Source: Caballeronia sp. GAFFF1
GTDB taxonomy: Bacteria > Pseudomonadota > Gammaproteobacteria > Burkholderiales > Burkholderiaceae
DNA length: 64,000 nucleotides
Assembly (NCBI RefSeq): GCF_023630705.1
Contig: NZ_JALQEM010000031.1
Location: 1-64,000 of the forward strand
Direction: 5' to 3'
Shown here: positions 26,896 to 35,780 of the stretch, one piece after another
Layout: each line of letters opens with the position of its first letter
How positions within the stretch are numbered: the first letter of the stretch is position 1
Program-made: the position numbers and the translations under genes
The notes under the pieces: model-generated
Database searches by the model: none
Told to the model about the DNA's origin: nothing
The model's input: the letters and a program-made list of their open reading frames with translations, nothing else

Positions 26896-27857
26896 CGCGA
26901 GGTATCCATCTTGGACATCTTATTGACGATCGAAATGCCGATCACGAGCGAAACCGCCGCGAAGGTCAGGCATTTCTGGCCTGCTTGCGTGTCGAACAGC
27001 ACCATGAGGTATTCCCTGTTCAAAACATAAGTGCTGAGCAGAATGATGACTGGAATGGCCGCGAGGATTTTCGTCGTGATGCGCGCCTCGCCGGTGAGCG
27101 CTTTGGTCTTCTGACGAATTTCGCGGCGCGTGCGCACGATGCCCGACAGGTTCTCGAGCGTTTCGCCGAGTTGACCGCCGGTCTCGCGCTGCAACAGCAA
27201 ACACACGCAGAAAAAGGAGAAGTCCGCAATGCCGATGCGCGCGACCGCGACCGAAAGCACTTCCTCGAGATCGAGGCCGACTTGCAGCGAATCGCCCATG
27301 ATCTTGAACTCGCTGCGCAGCGGTTCCGGCACCTCGCTCGCCGCCGAATGGATCACATGCGTCACCGGCACACCCGCGCGCACCGCGCGCACGATCAGGT
27401 CGATGAGGTCCGGAAAGCCATCGAGGAAACGCTGGCGGAACCGGTTGACCAGAAAGTTGTAGGTGCGCACGACCAGAAACGCCGGCAGGCCGACGATCAG
27501 GATCGGCGGCACGAACGACGGCAGCGGCGCATAGTCGGACATCAACAGGGCGACGATCTCTCCGAAGATGGCGACGGCCACGACGATGCGAATGCCGTTC
27601 GCGCCCGCGACCGTGCGCAAGCGCGCGATCTTCGGACTGAGCCAGCGCATCAGCGCGTTCTGTTCGCGCTCGACCTTGAACAAGTCGGTGTCCAGCTTGA
27701 GCGTCTTGCGTCCCTCGACGAAGAACGCCTCGGCCATGCGCGACTTGATGCGGGCATCGGGCCGCTGTTTGCGCATGTCCTGCACCACCAGCGCCATCAC
27801 GCCCAGCAACAAGGTGACGATAAACGCGCACCCGGTGAAGAGATCGGCGGTGTTCAT
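26892..27857 (-). CDS. tadB: TadB, inner-membrane platform protein (T2SS F family)
   Basis: A 321-residue membrane protein with hydrophobic segments at about residues 8-25, 88-130 and the C-terminus. It carries the F-domain signature LPDLIDL-type sequence (GFPDLIDLIVRAVRAGVPVTHVI) and GGQLGETLENLSGIVRTRREIRQK cut into FSFFCVCLLLQRETGG and following residues. It pairs with TadC. Four-base overlaps with tadA and tadC show tight coupling. Confidence 0.9.
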   Translation of the reverse strand: MNTADLFTGCAFIVTLLLGVMALVVQDMRKQRPDARIKSRMAEAFFVEGRKTLKLDTDLFKVEREQNALMRWLSPKIARLRTVAGANGIRIVVAVAIFGEIVALLMSDYAPLPSFVPPILIVGLPAFLVVRTYNFLVNRFRQRFLDGFPDLIDLIVRAVRAGVPVTHVIHSAASEVPEPLRSEFKIMGDSLQVGLDLEEVLSVAVARIGIADFSFFCVCLLLQRETGGQLGETLENLSGIVRTRREIRQKTKALTGEARITTKILAAIPVIILLSTYVLNREYLMVLFDTQAGQKCLTFAAVSLVIGISIVNKMSKMDTSR

Positions 27858-29266
27858 AGGCGCATCGCCTCCAGGAGCGCGTCCTCCAGGCCGTAGTACG
27901 CCGCACGCGCCGAAAACGCCGGCCGCACCGCGGACGACTCGTAGACGCCCTTCACTTCCTCGCTGTAAGCGCTCGCGTCATAGCGGAACGTGAACAGATC
28001 CTGCGTGATGATGACGTCGCCTTCCATGCCCACCAGTTCGGTGATGCGCGTCACGCGCCGCATGCCGTCGCGCATCCGCTCGATCTGCACGATCATGTGC
28101 ACTGCGCTCGCAATCTGACGCCGGATGGACATGAGCGGCAGATTGCCGTTCGCCATCATGACCATGCTTTCCAGACGCGTGATGCCGTCGCGCGGCGTGT
28201 TCGCGTGGATGGTGGTCATCGACCCGTCGTGGCCGGTGTTCATGGCCTGCAACACGTCGAAGGCTTCGGGGCCGCGCGTTTCGCCGAGGATGATGCGGTC
28301 CGGACGCATCCGCAGCGCGTTTCGCACGAGATCGCGCTGCGTGACCGCGCCGAGTCCTTCGGCGTTCTCGGGGCGCGTTTCGAGGCTCACCACATGCGGC
28401 TGCACGAGCTGCAATTCCGCCGCGTCTTCGATGGTGATGGTGCGCTCGCCGAGCCCGATGAAGTGCGACAGCGCGTTGAGCAGCGTCGTCTTGCCCGAGC
28501 CCGTGCCGCCGGACACGATGATATTCAGCCGGCATGTGCTTGCGAGCTTGAGCACCGTCGCCATTTCGGCGGACATGTTGCCCTGCTGCGCCATGCGATG
28601 CAGCGTGATGTTGCGCTTGGAAAACTTACGGATCGAGATCGACGTGCCGTGGATCGCGAGCGGCGGCAACACGACGTTGACCCGGCTGCCATCGGCCAGA
28701 CGGGCATCGACCATCGGACTGCTTTCGTCGACGCGCCGCCCCACGCCCGCCGCGATCCGCTGCGCGACGTTGACCACATGCGCGTTATCGCGAAACTTGT
28801 AGGGCGTGAGTTCGAGGCGGCCGTGCCGTTCCACGAATACCTGATCAGGACCGTTCACCAGCACGTCCGTGATGGTTTCGTCGGCCAGCAGCGGTTCGAT
28901 CGGGCCGAGGCCGAACATGTCGTTCAGCAGTTCGCCGACGATCTGCGCCTGCTCCGCGATCGTGATGTTGAGCCGTTCGCGCTCCGCGATTTCGAGCACG
29001 AGCGCCTCGACGCCCGGCTTCATCTGCTCGCGCGTCTTACCGACCGCAGCCGATGCGTTCATCGCGCCGAACACGCCGGTCCGGATCACTTTGAAGAGAT
29101 CGGAGCGCACCAGCACTTCGTTGCCCTCGGGCATGCCGGGACGGGCGCGCGGCGGCGCGGGCGCCGGCGTGGGGACCGCAGCCGGCGCGTGTTCGGCGAC
29201 CGCCACGACCGCGGCGTTGTCGACCGGATCGACGCTCGGCTTCGCGATCTGCTTCTGCCCGAACAT
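27854..29266 (-). CDS. tadA: TadA/CpaF secretion ATPase
   Basis: A 470-residue hexameric ATPase driving Flp pilus assembly from the cytoplasmic face. The Walker A motif GGTGSGKTTLLNAL lies near residue 250; the Asp-box/Walker B region and the His-box follow (VSLETRPENAEG, DRIILGETRGPEAFD, NTGHDGSMTTIHANTP). Residues 1-50 are a proline/alanine-rich linker, as in CpaF proteins. Its first base overlaps the cpaE stop. Confidence 0.94.
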   Translation of the reverse strand: MFGQKQIAKPSVDPVDNAAVVAVAEHAPAAVPTPAPAPPRARPGMPEGNEVLVRSDLFKVIRTGVFGAMNASAAVGKTREQMKPGVEALVLEIAERERLNITIAEQAQIVGELLNDMFGLGPIEPLLADETITDVLVNGPDQVFVERHGRLELTPYKFRDNAHVVNVAQRIAAGVGRRVDESSPMVDARLADGSRVNVVLPPLAIHGTSISIRKFSKRNITLHRMAQQGNMSAEMATVLKLASTCRLNIIVSGGTGSGKTTLLNALSHFIGLGERTITIEDAAELQLVQPHVVSLETRPENAEGLGAVTQRDLVRNALRMRPDRIILGETRGPEAFDVLQAMNTGHDGSMTTIHANTPRDGITRLESMVMMANGNLPLMSIRRQIASAVHMIVQIERMRDGMRRVTRITELVGMEGDVIITQDLFTFRYDASAYSEEVKGVYESSAVRPAFSARAAYYGLEDALLEAMRL

Positions 29267-30492
29267 CAGCCTCTCCTCAGCTTGAATTTCTGCAGGAACG
29301 AACGCTCCACCATCGTGTGCTGACCGGTCAGATCAGCGGCGACGCGCACCACGCTCTGAGTGAAGCCGTTCTGCGATTTGTCCTTGGGCTTCTCGCCGAG
29401 ATTTTCTGCGACCGCCACGGCCTTGGACTCGAACGGGATTTCGTGCAGCACGGCACGGCCGATCGCGCCGACGAAATCCGCCGGCTGCACCTTTCCGGCC
29501 GTCGCGGCATTGGGGTTGTTGAGCAGCAAAGAAGTCGGCGGATTGTTGTCGCGATCCTCGATATGGCGCAGCAGTTTTATCGTTTCGCGCGCCGAATGCA
29601 CCGAGCGGTCAGCGACGATATAGCAACGCGACGCGTGATCGAACGCTTCCTGCGCGAGCGCATCGGACGGGCCGGGAATGTCGATGATGACGTAGTGGAA
29701 GCTGTCGCACAGCACTTGCAGCACGCGCGCGAGCGATCCGGGTTCAAAGGCTGGCGCCGCGCTGAACGGACGCTCCGCTGTCAGCATGAAAAGGCGCGTG
29801 CCCTTGGCGACGAGCGTGCGGTCCACGTATTGCGGGTCCAGCCGGTGCTGATTCTCCAGCACGTCGGAGAGGCCGTTGTTGCTTTGCAGGCCGAGCATCA
29901 CGTTGGCGGCGCTGCCGTGGAGGTTCAAATCGACGTAGGCCACCCGGCGGTGCGTTTCGTCGGAGAGATAGCGCGCGACGTTCAGTGCCAGCGTGGTCAC
30001 GCCCACGCCGCCGCGCGAGCCGACGAACGCAATGGTCTTGCCGGCGCGCGACATGACGACATCGCTCACCTTTCCGCCGGCCACGTTGACCGTGCGCTTG
30101 AGCAGTTCGACCGTCAGCGGTTTGACCAGATAATCGCGCACGCCCAGCTTCAGGAGGCTGCGGAACAGGCCGACGTCGTTACGCTCGCCGAGCGCCACGA
30201 CCTGCACCGACGGCTCGCAGACTTCGGCCAGACGTCCCAGATCGGACAGCGGCATCACCGAGTCCTGCAGGTCGATCATCAGAAAGAGCGGCGAGCGCTC
30301 GATCCTTTCCAGATACGCAATGGCGTCATCGACGGTGCCGACCGCGATATGGACGTGCGGCATCGCCTGTTCGAGCACGAAGCTCTTGAGCACCTGCTCA
30401 GTCGTGCGGTCCGAGACGAACGCGATGAAGTCCGCGGCGCGCGCCGCCGTCTTGTTCTTGCTCTTCAAGAAAGGAAGGTCTGTCGTGCTCAT
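29266..30492 (-). CDS. cpaE: CpaE/TadZ pilus localisation ATPase
   Basis: A 408-residue protein with an N-terminal receiver-like domain (residues 20-140: PLFLMIDLQDSVMPLSDLG, GVRDYLVKPLTVELL) and a ParA/MinD-type domain from about residue 155. The P-loop region reads FVGSRGGVGVTTLALNVA: the invariant Lys of GKT is replaced by Val, a divergence typical of TadZ. TadZ proteins place the pilus machine at the pole or at foci. A gap of about 25 bases separates it from the cpaD-like gene upstream. Confidence 0.88.
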   Translation of the reverse strand: MSTTDLPFLKSKNKTAARAADFIAFVSDRTTEQVLKSFVLEQAMPHVHIAVGTVDDAIAYLERIERSPLFLMIDLQDSVMPLSDLGRLAEVCEPSVQVVALGERNDVGLFRSLLKLGVRDYLVKPLTVELLKRTVNVAGGKVSDVVMSRAGKTIAFVGSRGGVGVTTLALNVARYLSDETHRRVAYVDLNLHGSAANVMLGLQSNNGLSDVLENQHRLDPQYVDRTLVAKGTRLFMLTAERPFSAAPAFEPGSLARVLQVLCDSFHYVIIDIPGPSDALAQEAFDHASRCYIVADRSVHSARETIKLLRHIEDRDNNPPTSLLLNNPNAATAGKVQPADFVGAIGRAVLHEIPFESKAVAVAENLGEKPKDKSQNGFTQSVVRVAADLTGQHTMVERSFLQKFKLRRG

Positions 30493-30517
30493 GGTCGTGC
30501 TCGTGAGATGGCATGCA

Positions 30518-30892
30518 TCACTTGGCGTCGCGCGACGTGCTCTTGTCGAGCGGAATCACGTGTTCGGTCTGGTAACGATGCGCGGCGCTTGCGGCAACGG
30601 CTGCATCGGCGGGGCCGAGCGTGCGCGGATGAACGATGTCTTCCGGATGCGCAAGCTGGGCGGCGAGATTCGTGTACGTCGCGCAGCCCCATTGCATGCT
30701 CGGGCGGCGAATGCCGGCATCCGTCAGCAGCGAGGCGCGGGACAGGCTTTCGCAATCGGGCGGCGTGGCCGAGCGGCCGTCGTAACCGATGACCGTTTCG
30801 TTGGGCATGTTGCGCGGCGGCTTGAAGCAGCCCGCTGCGCCGAGCGCGATCGCGCAGGAAAGAGAAAGCGTGAGAATGCGTGCGTGTTTCAT
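30518..30892 (-). CDS. cpaD: CpaD-like (RcpB-type) pilus lipoprotein
   Basis: A 124-residue lipoprotein with signal peptide and lipobox ALGAAGC near residues 16-22. The conserved CpaD feature WGCATYTNLAAQLAHPEDIVHPR is present in shortened form around residues 69-90. It is much shorter than the 200-residue CpaD of Caulobacter, as is usual in Burkholderia loci. It is thought to support the secretin CpaC. The start at 30892 gives a proper signal peptide; a start 7 codons upstream would overlap the cpaC end. Confidence 0.78.
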   Translation of the reverse strand: MKHARILTLSLSCAIALGAAGCFKPPRNMPNETVIGYDGRSATPPDCESLSRASLLTDAGIRRPSMQWGCATYTNLAAQLAHPEDIVHPRTLGPADAAVAASAAHRYQTEHVIPLDKSTSRDAK

Positions 30893-30902
30893 GGCAATGC
30901 GC

Positions 30903-32435
30903 TCAATAGACATATCCGGCCGCGCCGACGAGACGCGGTTCGCCGGCCGAAGGCGCGTCGGTGCCCGTGCGGCGCTGGAAGCCGTACTCCACGTCCGAAC
31001 TCGGCGAGATCAGCGAATCGAGCGGCGAGCGCAGCTTCGCGGGATCGGTCGGCTCGACGATATAGGGCGTCACCATGATCACGAGTTCGGTCTTGTTGTT
31101 CTGGTAGTTCGTCGACGAGAACAGCTTGCCCAGCACCGGCAGCGAACCGAGACCCGGAACCTGGGAAACGATGTCCTGCGTATTGCTTTGCAACAGGCCG
31201 CCGATAGCGAAACTCTGGCCGCTGCCCAGTTCCACGGTGGTGTCGGCGCGGCGCACGGAGAGGCCCGGCACCGTTATGCCGTTGGTCGTCACGCTCACCG
31301 AGGTATCGATCTGGCTCACTTCCGGCCGCACTTTCAGGCTGATGCGATGCTCGTCGAGCACCGTCGGAGTGAAATCCAGTTTCACGCCGAACTGCTTGAA
31401 TTCGACCGAGATCGCGCCGTTGACTTGCGAGACCGGAATCGGAAATTCGCCGCCCGCGAGGAAGCTCGCCGTCTGACCGGACAGCGCAACGAGATTCGGC
31501 TCCGCGAGCACGGTCAGCAAGCCTTCCTGATTCAGCGCATCGATCATCGCGCGGATGTCGACGTTGTTCGTGCGGAACGCGCCGAACAGCGAATACGCGT
31601 TGTTGCTCGGCAGGTTGACGGGATAAGTCGTCTGGCCGGCTGCATTGGTGAGCGGCTGCGTCAGGTTGTAGATCGAGCGGCCGCTGTAGATGCCGCCGAA
31701 GAAATTGCCCGCCGCATTGCCGATCGACTGCCAGTTGATGCCGAGCTGCTGCGTGATGTTGCGGTCCACTTCCGTGATCCGCACGCGCAACTGAACCTGC
31801 TGCGGACGATCCACCGTCATGCGGTTGACCAGCACTTCCTTGTCGGCGAGGAACGGCGTGACGGCTTGCACGACGGCATCCGCTTCGAGCGAGGTATGAA
31901 CCTGCCCGGTCAGGACGAGCGAACCGAGCGTCGTGCCGATCTGGACGTTGAGGTCCGGGAAGCGGCTCGCGATGGTGCTGCGCAGGAGCATCATGTCGCG
32001 CGCGACGACGATCGTGCGTTGCAGGATCGGCTTGTTGTTCGCGCCGAGCGCGTAGAGCGTCGTCGTGCCGGACTTCTTGCCGAGCACGAACACCGCTTTA
32101 GGCGACGGAACGTGCACATCGGCGACCGTCGGATCGGCGACGAACACGGACGACGCTTCTTCGTTCAGGCGCAGCAGCGTGCCCTTGCCCGCGTCGATGT
32201 TGAGGGGACTGTAACTATCGGCTGCCGCCGTCGCGTCGGCCGCGGCGGGCAGAGCCTTCCGGTTCGCGACGCGCGCCTGTGCCTGATAGGCCTGCTGCGC
32301 GGTCTGCGGCGGTTCGGCGGCGTTCGACGTCGCGGGCAGCGTCGCGGCAAGTGCTGCGGACAGCGCGCCCGCGCACGCCACGGCTTTCGCCGCAACGTTT
32401 GCATCGACAAGAACCGAACTCGACTGCTTATTCAT
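30903..32435 (-). CDS. cpaC: CpaC/RcpA outer-membrane secretin
   Basis: A 510-residue secretin. A hydrophobic, Ala-rich signal region spans residues 10-45, the CpaC N-domain follows (INIDAGKGTLLRLNEEASSVFVADP cut near residue 75-110), then a BON-like part and the secretin domain. The C-terminal signature VPGLGSLPVLGKLFSS followed by NKTELVIMVTPYIV is clear. It forms the outer-membrane gate for the Flp pilus. The gap to cpaB is about 43 bases. Confidence 0.92.
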   Translation of the reverse strand: MNKQSSSVLVDANVAAKAVACAGALSAALAATLPATSNAAEPPQTAQQAYQAQARVANRKALPAAADATAAADSYSPLNIDAGKGTLLRLNEEASSVFVADPTVADVHVPSPKAVFVLGKKSGTTTLYALGANNKPILQRTIVVARDMMLLRSTIASRFPDLNVQIGTTLGSLVLTGQVHTSLEADAVVQAVTPFLADKEVLVNRMTVDRPQQVQLRVRITEVDRNITQQLGINWQSIGNAAGNFFGGIYSGRSIYNLTQPLTNAAGQTTYPVNLPSNNAYSLFGAFRTNNVDIRAMIDALNQEGLLTVLAEPNLVALSGQTASFLAGGEFPIPVSQVNGAISVEFKQFGVKLDFTPTVLDEHRISLKVRPEVSQIDTSVSVTTNGITVPGLSVRRADTTVELGSGQSFAIGGLLQSNTQDIVSQVPGLGSLPVLGKLFSSTNYQNNKTELVIMVTPYIVEPTDPAKLRSPLDSLISPSSDVEYGFQRRTGTDAPSAGEPRLVGAAGYVY

Positions 32436-32478
32436 GACTGTATACCTGGCGATTCACTCTGTACCCGTGCTTACGGCA

Positions 32479-33456
32479 TCAACGCGCGGGGACTGTAGGG
32501 AGCGGAGGCGCGCCAGCGACGGAATTTGCCGCAACCGACGTGGTTGCGCTCCCCGCAGCACCCCCAGAGTTGTCCGTCTTTTCAGAACCGCGGTAGACCG
32601 TCACCGTGTGGGGAAGCGGCGGCGCGGACGGGCCGCCCGTGCTCGCCTCAGCGGTGCGGGCATGGGGCAGCGCGCGTACCGCGCGCGAAATGTCGCCGGC
32701 CCAGATCGGCGCGCGTTCCGCCGACGAAACGGGGATAGCCGCGGATGCCGCCGGGTCGCGGGTGACCGTCGCGAAACTGCGCAGCGCGAGCGACAGACTG
32801 CCCAGACGCGCGGCGACCGCGACGACTTCGCCCATGCGCGGCGTGACTTCCAGCGTGACCGTGCGGGCGGGCGTCACCGTTTCGGGCGCCGCGCCGTTGT
32901 TCTTCGGACGCTTGATTTCGGAACCGACCGCCAGCACGCGGACGTGCTCCACCACCGTTTCGCTCGATACCGCGAGGTCCGGCGAATCCGTGCGCCGGTC
33001 CATTTGCTGTGTCAGCAACAGATCGACGTAATCGCCCGGCTGAATCAGGCCGGCGTTGCCGGAGACATCGTCCACGGCGACCGACACGGCGCGCATTTCC
33101 GGCTTCAGCGTAGCGGCCAGAAAACCCGGCGCGCTCGGCAGAATGACGTCGTCGCCGGTGAGAATCGTGCCGCTCGTCACCGGATGGCGCAGCAGCGCGC
33201 CCTTCAGGTCTGCCGAACCCGGCGCGCCCTGCACGATGGCGTTCGCCGGCACCTCGGTGGCGGGGATCGCTTTCCAGCCGATGTCTTCATCGCGCAGCAG
33301 AAGTCCCTGCGGCAGGTCCGCCGCGCTCACCTGCACCTTGGCGGTGGTGATCTTGACTTCGCTCGGTTTGGACGAGCTGGCGACAACGACGCGCACGATC
33401 AGCGCGATGAGAAGTGCGCCGACGAGCAGCACGGCAAATTTGATGATGTTGGACAT
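32479..33456 (-). CDS. cpaB: CpaB/RcpC pilus assembly protein
   Basis: A 325-residue inner-membrane-anchored periplasmic protein. A membrane helix occupies residues 5-25, a SAF domain follows at about residues 40-110 (LPQGLLLRDEDIGWKAIPATEVP, then HPVTSGTILTGDDVI), and the RcpC domain with VAVDDVSGNAGLIQPGDYVDLLLTQ. It is a required partner of the secretin. The C-terminal 70 residues are Pro/Ser/Gly/Ala-rich and probably disordered. Confidence 0.9.
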   Translation of the reverse strand: MSNIIKFAVLLVGALLIALIVRVVVASSSKPSEVKITTAKVQVSAADLPQGLLLRDEDIGWKAIPATEVPANAIVQGAPGSADLKGALLRHPVTSGTILTGDDVILPSAPGFLAATLKPEMRAVSVAVDDVSGNAGLIQPGDYVDLLLTQQMDRRTDSPDLAVSSETVVEHVRVLAVGSEIKRPKNNGAAPETVTPARTVTLEVTPRMGEVVAVAARLGSLSLALRSFATVTRDPAASAAIPVSSAERAPIWAGDISRAVRALPHARTAEASTGGPSAPPLPHTVTVYRGSEKTDNSGGAAGSATTSVAANSVAGAPPLPTVPAR

Positions 33457-33468
33457 AGCGACGCCGTC

Positions 33469-33978
33469 CTATCGCGTCAAGATCAAGGGAAGCACAACGG
33501 GCAGCACGATGACAGCGATGCCGCCACAGGCGAGCGCGACGCCGTAAGGCACGCCGCGCGCTCCGGAGAACAACGCCAGCGCGCGCATGGGCATCGCGTG
33601 GCGGTCGGGATTCATGTTTCGCGTTGCAAGACTGATCAGCGACACGAACATGCCTGTCACTGAAATGAGGCTGAGTGCCGGCAGCGAAAGGCCGACGCCC
33701 GCCCAGAGAAAGATCACCGCCGCGAGCTTGGCGTCGCCGCCGCCGAGCATCCGCGCCGCGAACAGCAGCGCGCAGACGAGGAACACGCCGATGGCGACCA
33801 CGAGGTGGGCGATCATCGTGTCGAGCGGCATCTGGCGCAGGACAGCGTCCACGAAGAACAGTCCGCCAATCACGAGGACGATGTTCGTCGGCAGTCGCCG
33901 TGAACGAATGTCGATGACCGCGAGCAAAACGAGCGCGCAGAAGACGACGAGACGAATGGCGATGGACAAGGTCAGCAC
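33469..33978 (-). CDS. cpaA: CpaA/TadV prepilin peptidase
   Basis: A 169-residue A24-family membrane aspartyl peptidase. The two catalytic Asp are in LLAVIDIRSRRLPTN (near residue 22) and GGGDAKLAAVIFLW (near residue 76, GxGD motif). Five or six membrane helices are predicted. It cleaves Flp and the TadE-like prepilins after the conserved Gly. It lies between the pilin gene and cpaB. Confidence 0.9.
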   Translation of the reverse strand: MLTLSIAIRLVVFCALVLLAVIDIRSRRLPTNIVLVIGGLFFVDAVLRQMPLDTMIAHLVVAIGVFLVCALLFAARMLGGGDAKLAAVIFLWAGVGLSLPALSLISVTGMFVSLISLATRNMNPDRHAMPMRALALFSGARGVPYGVALACGGIAVIVLPVVLPLILTR

Positions 33979-34054
33979 GATGAAGCCGCGAGGTGAGTTG
34001 GGAATGGAGCGGAGAACCGGACGAAAAACATCCGGGCCTCCGGAGGTACGGCTA

Positions 34055-34231
34055 TTACTGGCCTGCGTTGTTGACTTTGGTCGTGATGGTCGTCCACAGA
34101 CCCGTGAACGCGGTCTTGAACGACGTCATCGACGCGGTCAGCGCCACGACGATGATGCCGGCGAGGATTGCGTATTCCATGGCGCTGACGCCGCGCTCAT
34201 CACGCGTAAAAGCTTTCGCAAACTTGAGCAT
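34055..34231 (-). CDS. flp: Flp type IVb pilin
   Basis: A 58-residue prepilin: short basic leader, cleavage site RDERG/VSAMEYAILAGII with Glu at +5, then a hydrophobic helix (GIIVVALTASM) and a short polar tail. It is the main subunit of the pilus built by the genes downstream. The start at 34231 is preceded by AAGGGA. As first gene of the locus with a 76-base gap after it, it is probably expressed above the rest. Confidence 0.93.
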   Translation of the reverse strand: MLKFAKAFTRDERGVSAMEYAILAGIIVVALTASMTSFKTAFTGLWTTITTKVNNAGQ

Positions 34232-34714
34232 TTTTATTCCCTTGATACGAGTTGAGGTAACGTGTGGTTTTCCGGTGAGAGAGGCGCCGGACACGACACA
34301 TCCTAGCTACACCTCGGTGCTACGACAGCGTCGTTCAGAGGCCTGAACAACCCTCAATTCGAGGTTTTAGCGGACGTGTGTTCCTTCGCTAACGGCCCGA
34401 AGGCGGGAAACTTTAGGTTCGTCGTGGAATTCAGTGGAGGGCAACCGGCGATTTCGTACTCGGACGTCTGGCAACGCGTTCGTACGGCGCCGTGCAGCGA
34501 CAGCCGCATTGCGCGGCCCGATGAAAGGTAAAACGTTTGCGGTAATCAGCCCGCCGAAAGGAAAGAAAGCAAAGCACTGCGCATATTCATTCCCGGTTAC
34601 TGGCGAGGTCGGAAATCAATACGTAGTGCCGCCGATTCGATGTGCAAGGGCTGCAACCGGCGAGATCCACCGTCGCTTTGCTGCGACGTTGTTTGCGCTT
34701 GCGATTCGCGGGCG
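34232..34714. other. Intergenic region upstream of flp and downstream of the permease gene
   Basis: About 480 bases without a convincing gene. It must hold the promoter of the tad operon on the minus strand. A near-palindrome CCTCAATTCGAGG at 34350-34362 and AT-richer stretches around 34360-34460 are visible. I could not find a strong sigma-70 or sigma-54 match. A plus-strand frame from 34434 runs into the coding strand opposite the permease gene and looks accidental. Confidence 0.4.
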
Positions 34715-35161
34715 TTATGTCAGCGTATGCTTTTTATCGTCTTCCCGATCGAAGCCCGACAAGTCGATGTCCTGTCCACCGTCTGTGGAGCGCAATTCGC
34801 CGCGCGCTCTTTCCGCAAGTTCTTCGTAACGCTTGCGGAAACGCGTGAGGTCCTTCTCATCCAACTCCTCCAAATCCAGCAACGCATTATGCGCACGCTC
34901 CGTCGCGCGTATGAGTTCGTCCAGCTTGATCTGCATGGCCGCCGTGTCGCGGTTCTGCGTGTTCTGAATCAGAAAGACCATGAGAAACGTGACGATGGTC
35001 GTAGAGGTATTGATGACGAGTTGCCACGTATCGCTGAAGTGAAAGAGCGGTCCGGAGACCGCCCACGCGATCACCAGCACGACCGCGATGACGAACGTCG
35101 ATGCCCGGCCCGTGACGTGCGATAGCGCATTGGAGAATCTGAGGAACCAAGACTTTTTCAT
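34715..35161 (-). CDS. Low-affinity iron permease-family membrane protein
   Basis: A 148-residue protein with two membrane helices at about residues 22-41 and 48-66 (WQLVINTSTTIVTFLMVFLIQ, cut at the helix ends), followed by a conserved LDELIRATERAHNALLDLEEL coiled-coil-like stretch. This is the pattern of the iron_permease family; direct iron transport by the bacterial members is not proven. The start at 35161 follows AGGAGA. It diverges from the DNA glycosylase gene only 31 bases away, so their promoters must overlap or lie within each other's genes. Confidence 0.75.
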   Translation of the reverse strand: MKKSWFLRFSNALSHVTGRASTFVIAVVLVIAWAVSGPLFHFSDTWQLVINTSTTIVTFLMVFLIQNTQNRDTAAMQIKLDELIRATERAHNALLDLEELDEKDLTRFRKRYEELAERARGELRSTDGGQDIDLSGFDREDDKKHTLT

Positions 35162-35192
35162 CGCGCGTCTCCTGTGAGCGTCGTTGATTAGA

Positions 35193-35780
35193 ATGATGCC
35201 TGTGAGCCCCAAAATCAAACATCCCTTCATCGACTTCTCCGCCGCATCGGAAGAAGTCGCGCGCCGCCTGATCGGCGCCATCTTCACCGTGGACGGCGTC
35301 GGCGGGCGCATCGTCGAGACCGAAGCTTATGACCGCGAAGATCCCGCCTCGCACACGTTCTCCGGCCCCACGCCGCGCAACGCGTCCATGTTCGGGCCGC
35401 CCGCGCATGCTTACGTCTATCGGTCGTACGGCATCCACTGGTGCCTGAACTTCGTATGCCGCGAAGCAGGCCACGGCGCCGGCGTGCTGATCCGCGCCAT
35501 CGAGCCGCTGACCGGCATCGACGTCATGCGCCAGCGGCGCGGCGTCGAACCGCTCAAGCTGCTGTGTTCGGGGCCCGGGCGGCTCGCGCAGGCGCTCGGC
35601 ATCACGCACAAGGACAACGGCGCGTCGCTGCTCGAAGCGCCTTTCGATATTCAGCCGCCCGACGAGGCATGCGATGTCGTCACGGGTCCGCGCATCGGCA
35701 TCAGCAAGGCGATGGATGTTCCGTGGCGCTTCGGGCTTGCCGGATCGAAATTCGTCAGCAAGCCCTTTCCCAAGGCGTGA
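35193..35780 (+). CDS. 3-methyladenine DNA glycosylase (AAG/MPG family)
   Basis: A 195-residue base-excision repair glycosylase of the AAG fold. VETEAY at residues 41-46 carries the catalytic Glu, followed by DPASHTFSGPTPRNASMFGPP and HAYVYRSYGIHWCLNFV, which form the intercalating Tyr region. It removes alkylated purines such as 3-methyladenine or hypoxanthine. Two ATG codons in tandem (35193, 35196) are possible starts. It is convergent with the ABC substrate-binding gene with no gap. Confidence 0.9.
   Translation: MMPVSPKIKHPFIDFSAASEEVARRLIGAIFTVDGVGGRIVETEAYDREDPASHTFSGPTPRNASMFGPPAHAYVYRSYGIHWCLNFVCREAGHGAGVLIRAIEPLTGIDVMRQRRGVEPLKLLCSGPGRLAQALGITHKDNGASLLEAPFDIQPPDEACDVVTGPRIGISKAMDVPWRFGLAGSKFVSKPFPKA

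Noticed and set aside
34280..34360. Sigma-70 promoter for the tad operon with TAGGAT as -10 on the minus strand
   Set aside because: No acceptable -35 at 16-18 bases; only TGTCGT is there.
34434..34829. Possible plus-strand gene upstream of flp
   Set aside because: Its second half is antisense to the iron-permease-family gene, it has no ribosome binding site and the protein has no recognisable feature.
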